Positions 1 through 5,280 of a stretch of 9,148 nt of DNA are shown piece after piece. Origin of the DNA: Chloroflexota bacterium (GTDB taxonomy: Bacteria > Chloroflexota > Anaerolineae > Anaerolineales > UBA11657); NCBI GenBank assembly GCA_003670425.1, contig QWRL01000089.1, positions 1-9,148 on the forward strand, in the 5' to 3' direction. A program made the translations under genes and the position numbers. The notes below the pieces were generated by a model that had not been told where the DNA came from, searched no databases, and saw nothing but the letters and a program-made list of their open reading frames with translations. The first letter of the stretch is position 1. Each line of letters opens with the position of its first letter.

Positions 1-1
1 G

Positions 2-1120
2 CGCCTCTCGCTGCGCGGGCATACGGTGGTGGCGGTGGATTTTGAGATGCTCTACACGCCATGGCCGCAGGCGCCGCTGCTGGCGCCGCGCATGGAGTGG
101 CTGGGCGTGGCGCGCGCGCTGCCCGCAGCGCATGTGCGCGTGGTGCGGCCGCCGACGCTGCGCCTGCCCGGCATTGCGCGCCTCGTTTCCGTGGGTGCAT
201 TTCATCGTGAATTGCAGCGCCTGGCGGCGCAACTGCAGCCGCAAGTGCTGGTGAACTACGCGCTGTCCACCGGCTTGCCGGCACTAGCGCTGGCGCGCCG
301 CACAAAAATTCCTATGCTGATGCATGTCATTGACGCGCTGCACACGCTGGTACCGCTGCGCAGCGCGCGCTGGATTGCACTGCAGGTGGAGCGCTATCTG
401 TTGCGCAACGCGCACCACACGCTTTACATCAACCAGACTTTGCAGGACTACGGCGTGGCGCTTGGCGCTTCAAGTACACGCGCCCACACCATTCGCACCG
501 GCGTGGACCTGCAGCGTTTTCACCCGCGCAATACCGGCAGCGCCGTGCGCCGCGCCCATGGCTTTGCGGCAGATGATGTAGTGCTGGTGTTTACCGGCTG
601 GCTGTACGAGTTCAGCGGCTTGGATGCCGTGATGCAGGCCATGCAGCAGCTGCCGCTGAATGTGCGGCTGCTAATTGTAGGAACGGGCGAGGCAGAGCCG
701 CGCTTGCGCGCATTGCAGCAATCATTGGGGCTGGCTGCACGCGTGGTGTTTGCGGGCCAGCAGCCCTACGCGCAGATGCCAGCGCTGCTGGCTGCCGCCG
801 ATGTGTGCCTGCTGCATTCCGAGGTGAATGCGGTTACGCGCCACATCGTGCCCATCAAAGTTTACGAATATATGGCGAGCGGCAAACCCGTGCTGGCAGC
901 GCTGCTGCCGGGTTTGCAGCGCGAGGTGCCGGCCGGCAACGGCATCCTGTATGCGCCGCCCGCAGCGCTGCAGCAAACTTTGCAGCTGCTGCTGGATCCC
1001 GCAGTGCGCGCAACCGCGGGCCGGCAGGCGCGCAGCTTCACAGAAAAGTACTGTGACTGGGAGGCGTTGACGGATGAGTTTGAGGCGCTGTTGCAGCGCG
1101 TGGCGGACACTGCTGCCTGA
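2..1120 (+). CDS. Glycosyltransferase family 4 (GT-B fold), 5' end outside window
   Basis: Probable cytoplasmic or membrane-associated glycosyltransferase that moves a sugar from a nucleotide-activated donor to a growing glycan. The frame is open to the left edge; codons before the GTG at 26 read RLSLRGHT and run into VVAVDF, the usual first beta-strand and helix of a GT4 N-domain, so the true start lies outside. Numbering from position 26: N-terminal acceptor domain about 1-165, the linker motif RTGVDLQRFHP (157-167), then the C-terminal donor domain about 180-345 with VFTGWLYEFSGLD, LLIVGTGEAEPRL and VPIKVYEYMASGKPVLA (275-291). E281 matches the second Glu of the family EX7E motif; the first position is H273, a deviation also seen in WbuB-like subgroups. 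It ends at TGA 1118-1120 and converges on the permease gene. Donor and acceptor cannot be told from sequence; a role in exopolysaccharide synthesis is inferred. Confidence 0.88.
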   Translation, partial: RLSLRGHTVVAVDFEMLYTPWPQAPLLAPRMEWLGVARALPAAHVRVVRPPTLRLPGIARLVSVGAFHRELQRLAAQLQPQVLVNYALSTGLPALALARRTKIPMLMHVIDALHTLVPLRSARWIALQVERYLLRNAHHTLYINQTLQDYGVALGASSTRAHTIRTGVDLQRFHPRNTGSAVRRAHGFAADDVVLVFTGWLYEFSGLDAVMQAMQQLPLNVRLLIVGTGEAEPRLRALQQSLGLAARVVFAGQQPYAQMPALLAAADVCLLHSEVNAVTRHIVPIKVYEYMASGKPVLAALLPGLQREVPAGNGILYAPPAALQQTLQLLLDPAVRATAGRQARSFTEKYCDWEALTDEFEALLQRVADTAA

Positions 1121-1203
1121 TTACCAAACTTGTTTGCGCAGCGCTGCCGCAAAGCCTGCAAACTGGCAGCAGGCTGGCGGTGCTGGCTGAAAGCTGGCCG
1201 TTG

Positions 1204-1228
1204 CGGGCGGTTGTTTTACAAGCGCCCG
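1204..1228. terminator. Hairpin at the junction of two converging genes, weak terminator candidate
   Basis: A near-perfect inverted repeat pairs CGGGCG with CGCCCG, then has a one-base mismatch, then TTGT with ACAA, around a three-base loop. It spans the TAA stop of the permease (1216-1218) and lies about 85 bp past the stop of the GT4 gene, where a bidirectional terminator would be expected. Neither strand has a T-run after the stem, so intrinsic termination is uncertain. A second inverted repeat, AGCCTGC/GCAGGCT (1153-1159 and 1169-1175), lies in the same gap. Confidence 0.3.
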
Positions 1229-3015
1229 ACAATTTGCCGTGCAAACCTCACCACCATGAAACAGCCCACCGTCACGGCCCCGCCCCCACGCACAAAAACC
1301 TTGACCGTGTAGCCACCGGGGCCCATCATCATCACGTTCACCGGATGGGCGGTGGGGATGAGGAAGGCCATGGATGTGCCGAGTGCGACGGCCATTGCGA
1401 AGGCGCGCGGGTCGGCGCCCATTTGCTGCGCGGCGTTGATGGCGATGGGCGCAAAGATTACGGCTGACCCCACATTGCCCACTACTTGCAGCACGAGCGT
1501 GGTGGCGAGGAAGAGCCCGCCAGCCATCACCACCGGCCCGAGCTGGCCGAGGGTGCCCACAAGCGTGTGCCCGATCAGCGCCGCTGCGCCGCTATGTTCG
1601 AGTGCGATGCCCAGCGGAATGAACCCGGCAATCAAAAAGATGGCGCGCCATTCGATGGCGCGGTAGGCATCATCCATTGTCAGGCAGCCGGTAAGCACCA
1701 GCGCCAGCGCGGCTGCAAACGCAGCCTCGGCAACCGGAAAAATATTGGCGGTGGCCAATGCCAGCGCAAGCAGCACAATGGCAACCGCCAGCGGCGCCTT
1801 GCGCGGCTGCACGTCCGGCGCATCGTCCTCGTCCAGCACCAGCACGTTGGGGTCGGCGCGCAAGATTTTTATTTTGTCGCGCGGGCCCTGTGCCAGCAGT
1901 GCGTCGCCCCATTGCAGCGCCACGTCCCCCAGCGCAGCACGCAAGGCCGCGCCCTTGCGCCAGATGGAAAGCACCGACAGGCCATACTTGTCACGAAAAT
2001 TAATTTGCTTGAGAGTCTGGTTGATAAAGTCCGAGCGCGGCGACAGAATGAGTTCAATCAGGCCAACCTCATCTGATGCGAGGTCGCCTTTCCAAGCGGG
2101 GTCAACTGTGCGGATCAAACTGCAAGCTTCCAGCGCGCTGCTGGATGCTTCGCCGCCGGCCAGCACAATATCGCCCTCCAAAATCACGAGGTTCTTTTCT
2201 GGTGGCAGCAGGATCTTGCCGCCGCGAGACACGCCAAAAATGCTCAGGCCTAACTTCTCGCTCCAACTGGCGGCACTGATGGTCTGGCCGGCCATGACTG
2301 AACCGCCGCAGACATACAGCTGTGAGATGGCCTGCTGCAGGCCGTACAGCTCAGACAGTTCGCGCGCTGTGGCCACGCGGGGCGCGCCGGCGGGCGCATG
2401 GTCCGGCAGCAGCTTGGACCCAACCAACAGCATGTAGAGCGTGCCAGCAAGCACGAGCGGCAAGCCGACAGGAAAAAAGTCGAACACTGAGAAGGTTTGC
2501 AGGCCCGCCTCGCGCAAGGCGTTATTTACCAGAATGTTGGAGGTGGTCAGCAATGTGGCCATGCCGCCCAGCATTGTGGCAAACGCCAGCGGCATCAGCA
2601 GTTTTGAAGGCTTCAGTTCTGTCTGGCGCGTGACGCCCACAATTGCAGGCAACAGCACTGCGCCGGCGGCAATGTTGTTCATCACCAAAGAGAGCGCGGC
2701 ACCAGCCAGCATGATCAACGGAATGAGGCGCCCCTCATGCGGGCCGGCCAGATTGAGCAGGCGGTGGCCGATGAAGCGGGTGGCGCCGCTGCGCTCCAGA
2801 CCGGCGGTAATGATAAACACCGACATGATGGTGATGACAGCCGGGCGGCTGAAGCCCGCAAAAACATCCTGCGGACCCACCAAGCCGGACAACCCCAGTG
2901 CGCTCAGCGTCAACAGCGCCACCACATCCGAGCGCACCAGCTCAGTGACCAGCATCACGCTGGCTACCAGCATGATGCCTAGCACAATAATGATTTGGGG
3001 AGTCATGCCCTGCAT
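1216..3015 (-). CDS. SLC13/DASS-family permease with two internal TrkA-C domains
   Basis: Inner-membrane transporter of the divalent anion:sodium symporter superfamily; known substrates in the family are sulfate, phosphate and di/tricarboxylates, and this one's cannot be chosen from sequence. The 599 residues are in the usual range. The N-terminal membrane half (about 5-203) has hydrophobic segments, MNNIAAGAVLLPAI (112-125) and LLTTSNILVNN (155-165), the family's Ser-Asn-Thr substrate/sodium clamp. Two soluble TrkA-C (RCK_C) domains follow at about 230-305 and 312-388, with GDIVLAGG at 281-288. The second membrane half (about 407-590) carries VVGNVGSAVIFAPI (511-524) and TAHPVNVMMMGPGGY (555-569), the repeat of the clamp. 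The ATG at 3015 and one at 3006 are both possible; neither has a well-spaced ribosome site (AGGCGG is only 2 nt before 3015). It lies 176 bp downstream of rnj on the same strand, and cotranscription is possible. Confidence 0.9.
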   Translation of the reverse strand: MQGMTPQIIIVLGIMLVASVMLVTELVRSDVVALLTLSALGLSGLVGPQDVFAGFSRPAVITIMSVFIITAGLERSGATRFIGHRLLNLAGPHEGRLIPLIMLAGAALSLVMNNIAAGAVLLPAIVGVTRQTELKPSKLLMPLAFATMLGGMATLLTTSNILVNNALREAGLQTFSVFDFFPVGLPLVLAGTLYMLLVGSKLLPDHAPAGAPRVATARELSELYGLQQAISQLYVCGGSVMAGQTISAASWSEKLGLSIFGVSRGGKILLPPEKNLVILEGDIVLAGGEASSSALEACSLIRTVDPAWKGDLASDEVGLIELILSPRSDFINQTLKQINFRDKYGLSVLSIWRKGAALRAALGDVALQWGDALLAQGPRDKIKILRADPNVLVLDEDDAPDVQPRKAPLAVAIVLLALALATANIFPVAEAAFAAALALVLTGCLTMDDAYRAIEWRAIFLIAGFIPLGIALEHSGAAALIGHTLVGTLGQLGPVVMAGGLFLATTLVLQVVGNVGSAVIFAPIAINAAQQMGADPRAFAMAVALGTSMAFLIPTAHPVNVMMMGPGGYTVKVFVRGGGAVTVGCFMVVRFARQIVGRL

Positions 3016-3092
3016 AGCCGCCTAGGCACGCTCACACACTAATTGGCGCTTGCAGACACGCTGCATGGCAGCCCGAGCCGATGGGGATTGCA

Positions 3093-3123
3093 GGTGCCTT
3101 GCATTAGGTTTCGACAAGGCACC
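3093..3123. repeat. 9-bp perfect inverted repeat between rnj and the permease
   Basis: GGTGCCTTG (3093-3101) and CAAGGCACC (3115-3123) are exact reverse complements separated by 13 bases. The element sits in the middle of the 176-bp gap between the rnj stop and the permease start. No T-run follows on the minus strand, so it is not a canonical terminator. It could be a transcript stem that sets the relative stability of the rnj and permease messages, or a protein-binding dyad. Confidence 0.5.
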
Positions 3124-3191
3124 CGAAGATTGGCGGGAAAGTTTTAAATGGATTGGCTGCGGCAAACAGCCGTGCAATAGTTGCAGCGGGC

Positions 3192-4835
3192 CTAGACCTC
3201 GTTGACCACAGCAAACACCATCGGGCGGCGCTTGGTCTCGGCGTAGAAGTAGTCCGCCAGTGTGCTTTCCACATGGCGCGCCAGATTGCCGTTGGGGTTG
3301 GAGCGCACGGCTTTCACCACGCGCTCGGATGCATTGTTGAACAACTCGGTGGCGTCGCGCACATACACAAATCCGCGCGAGATCATCTCCGGCTTGTTCA
3401 CCAGCTGGCGCGTGTCCGAGTCCACCAGCAGACTCACAATCACAAAGCCGTAATTGGCAAGGCGGTCGCGGTCGCGCAGCACCTCCGGGCCAATGTCACC
3501 CACGCCGGCGCCATCCACATACACATAGCCGCCGGGCACACGCTCACTGATGGTCATGCTGTCAGTTGTGAATACCAGTACGGTGCCATTTTCCACAACT
3601 GCCACATTGTCCGGCAGCACACCCGCCTGTTTGGCCAGCTTGGCGTGCGCATGCAGCATGCGCAGTTCGCCATGCACCGGCACAAAGTACTTGGGCTTCA
3701 ACAGCGCAATCAACTGGGACTGCTCTTCAGAGCTGGCATGTCCGGAGACATGCACCGGCAGCAAGGGATCGTAAATTACATGCGCGCCGCGCTGGAACAG
3801 CTTGTTGACTGTGCGTGCAACCACTTCTTCGTTGCCGGGAATGGGATGCGCCGACACCACAACGGTGTCACCGGCTTCGAGGTCAAACTGGCGGTTGTTG
3901 CCCTGTGCCAGGCGCGCCAATATTGAAGACGGCTCGCCCTGTGAGCCGGTCATCATCAGCGCCACTTTGCCGTGGGGCATCTCAAGCGCAGTCTCAAGCG
4001 AAACCAGCACATTGCCGGGATCTTTAAGATACCCGAGCTTCAACGCCAGTTTGGAGTTCTCCACCATGGAAGTCCCCACCATTGCCACTTTGCGCTTGTG
4101 CTTTGTGGCTGCGTTTATTACCTGCTGCGAGCGTGAGATCAATGACGCAAAAGTAGCCACCAGCACGCGCCCCGGCGCCTTCGTGAAAACTTCATCCATA
4201 GCGCCATCGATGATGGCTTCCGACGGCGTGCGGCCGGGCTGCTCCGCATTGGTGGAGTCTGAGAAAAGTGCCAGCACACCACGCTCGCCAAACTCAGCCA
4301 GTTTGCCAAGGTCCATTGGCCAGCCGTCCACCGGCGTGGGATCCAGCTTGAAATCACCGGTGTGCACCACCAAACCCACCGGTGTGGTGATGGCAAGCCC
4401 GACTGAATCCGGAATGCTGTGCGAGGTGTGGAAGAACTCCACGTCGAACGGCCCCAGATTAATCTTCTCGCCGGCCTGCACTGTCTGGATTGTAAGTTTG
4501 TCCAGCAGCCGCGCTTCGCGCAGTTTGTTTTCCAGCAGTCCGCGCGTGATTGCCGTGGCGTAAATCGGCGCGCGCAGGTCCTTCATCACATGCTTGATGG
4601 CGCCCGTGTGATCCTCGTGGCCATGCGTGATGATCACGCCGCGCACCCAGTCCAGCTTGTCCTCCAGATAATTCATGTCAGGGATGATGTAATCAATGCC
4701 CCACATGTCATTGGCTGGAAACATCAGCCCTGCATCCACAATCACAATGTTGCGGCCATACTCGAAGGCCATCATGTTCTTGCCAACCTCCCCAAGGCCT
4801 CCAAAGGGGATTACGCGTAATCGTTTGCCTGTCAT
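3192..4835 (-). CDS. rnj: Ribonuclease J (metallo-beta-lactamase/beta-CASP RNase)
   Basis: Zinc-dependent cytoplasmic 5'-3' exo- and endoribonuclease for mRNA decay and rRNA/tRNA maturation. It is 547 residues from the start chosen here, close to the 555 of B. subtilis RNase J1. Numbered from that start: beta-lactamase core with FGGLGEVGKNM, the metal motif HGHEDH (71-76), H139 in HTSHSIPDSVG and D161 in HTGDFK; beta-CASP domain about 200-360 with SDSTNAEQPG, GSQGEPSS and VSGHASSEEQ (H366); PVHGE (H388); C-terminal domain about 430-547. All expected metal ligands are present, so it should be active. ATG 4835 is preferred because GGAG lies 6 nt upstream (4845-4842) and MTGKRLRVIPFGGLGE matches family N-termini. 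The frame stays open through ATG 4847 to GTG 4898, but that GTG lies inside a terminator stem. Promoter and leader are described separately. Confidence 0.96.
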   Translation of the reverse strand: MTGKRLRVIPFGGLGEVGKNMMAFEYGRNIVIVDAGLMFPANDMWGIDYIIPDMNYLEDKLDWVRGVIITHGHEDHTGAIKHVMKDLRAPIYATAITRGLLENKLREARLLDKLTIQTVQAGEKINLGPFDVEFFHTSHSIPDSVGLAITTPVGLVVHTGDFKLDPTPVDGWPMDLGKLAEFGERGVLALFSDSTNAEQPGRTPSEAIIDGAMDEVFTKAPGRVLVATFASLISRSQQVINAATKHKRKVAMVGTSMVENSKLALKLGYLKDPGNVLVSLETALEMPHGKVALMMTGSQGEPSSILARLAQGNNRQFDLEAGDTVVVSAHPIPGNEEVVARTVNKLFQRGAHVIYDPLLPVHVSGHASSEEQSQLIALLKPKYFVPVHGELRMLHAHAKLAKQAGVLPDNVAVVENGTVLVFTTDSMTISERVPGGYVYVDGAGVGDIGPEVLRDRDRLANYGFVIVSLLVDSDTRQLVNKPEMISRGFVYVRDATELFNNASERVVKAVRSNPNGNLARHVESTLADYFYAETKRRPMVFAVVNEV

Positions 4836-4841
4836 ATCATG

Positions 4842-4845
4842 CTCC
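4842..4845 (-). promoter_or_regulatory. Ribosome binding site deciding the rnj start
   Basis: GGAG on the minus strand, 6 nt before ATG 4835. The alternative ATG at 4847 overlaps this site (ATGGAG) and has only AT-rich sequence upstream, so translation most likely begins at 4835. Confidence 0.65.
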
Positions 4846-4874
4846 ATATTGAAATCGAAATTGAAAATAGAAAT

Positions 4875-4906
4875 AAAAAACCCGCACGGTTCAGTCACCG
4901 GCGGGT
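4875..4906 (-). terminator. Intrinsic terminator/attenuator in the rnj leader
   Basis: On the minus strand ACCCGC-CGGT (4906-4897) pairs with ACCG-GCGGGT (4890-4880) around the 6-nt loop GACTGA, with a single bulged T at 4886. A run of six T follows (4880-4875), then more T/A-rich sequence. This is the standard Rho-independent form. It lies about 85-115 nt after the predicted transcription start and ends 39 bp before the rnj ATG, so it would stop transcription of rnj unless an alternative structure forms. Two upstream copies of CCCGCA (4966-4961 and 4933-4928) can each pair with TGCGGG (4886-4881), the 3' arm including the bulge, which offers a possible antiterminator. Alternatively it ends a roughly 115-nt leader RNA. 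Confidence 0.75.
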
Positions 4907-4937
4907 CTAGTTGCGCATCAATTCATCTGCGGGCCAT
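4907..4937 (-). other. Three overlapping mini-ORFs (leader peptides) before the rnj terminator
   Basis: Minus-strand mini-ORFs are chained stop-to-start: MARR (ATG 4937, TGA 4925-4923), MN (ATG 4926, TGA 4920-4918, sharing ATGA with the first stop) and MRN (ATG 4918, TAG 4909-4907, sharing TGATG with the second stop). An AGG lies 5 nt before the first ATG. The last stop ends on the base before the terminator stem, so a terminating ribosome would cover the 5' arm. GCC CGC A of MARR is one of the two segments able to pair with the 3' arm. Such short ORFs arise easily by chance; the layout, and not any residue signature, makes them notable. Confidence 0.35.
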
Positions 4938-4995
4938 AGCAACCTGCAAAAACCTCTACCTGCGGGGAACAACACCAACTCGGACTAACAACCCG

Positions 4996-5024
4996 AATAT
5001 ATCACGGACAATGCATACCGTCAA
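4996..5024 (-). promoter_or_regulatory. Sigma70-type promoter of rnj
   Basis: Minus strand: -35 TTGACG (5024-5019), 17-bp spacer, -10 TATATT (5001-4996), each hexamer matching consensus at five of six bases, with the optimal spacing. The predicted transcription start is near 4989, giving a leader of about 154 nt to the rnj ATG. It sits in a gene-free gap upstream of rnj, and it is the strongest promoter-like signal I found in the window. Confidence 0.75.
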
Positions 5025-5280
5025 AAGTTCGGCGGGCGGCTTTTCATCCGCATGTCCACAAATCGCGGGGTGCGGGTGTAATTTGCGCAAAATGCAGGCC
5101 GGCGTGCCGGTCTGGCTGTTGGATCGGGGGTTGCGGAAGCTAATTTGGCGTTGAAAGGCCTTGTTCGCCCAAAGGTTAAATTTTTGTAATAGTTAGCTGG
5201 ATGCCGGCTTCTCAGCAGCTGCTGGCTAGTTTGTGCGGGCCAGCGCATCTTGCCGCGCATGTGCGGCTCGGCAGGCGCAG
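5025..5280. other. Gene-free gap between the hydrolase stop and the rnj promoter
   Basis: I see no convincing gene here. A 79-codon minus-strand frame (5260-5021) has no recognisable motif and runs into the -35 box. No clear terminator follows the hydrolase gene; the best stem is only GCCGC/GCGGC with no T-run. A short AT-rich patch (about 5171-5192) stands out against the GC-rich background. Confidence 0.5.

Noticed and set aside
1486..2076. 196-aa plus-strand frame opposite the permease
   Set aside because: It is antisense to a clear transporter gene; its composition reflects the complementary codons.
3153..3926. 257-aa plus-strand frame opposite rnj
   Set aside because: It is a His-rich shadow of the rnj coding strand with no motif of its own.
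4836..4898. Upstream GTG start for RNase J at 4898, giving a 21-residue extension
   Set aside because: The GTG lies inside the terminator stem, the extension is encoded by the T-run and AT-rich spacer, and a GGAG site serves ATG 4835.
4835..4937. Selenocysteine or TGA readthrough joining MARR to rnj in one frame
   Set aside because: The frame is open apart from one TGA, but the intervening bases are explained by the terminator and its T-run, and family N-termini begin at the 4835 start.
5021..5260. 79-aa minus-strand frame in the gap upstream of rnj
   Set aside because: No motif, overlap with the rnj -35 box, and no ribosome site; open frames of this size are common in GC-rich DNA.
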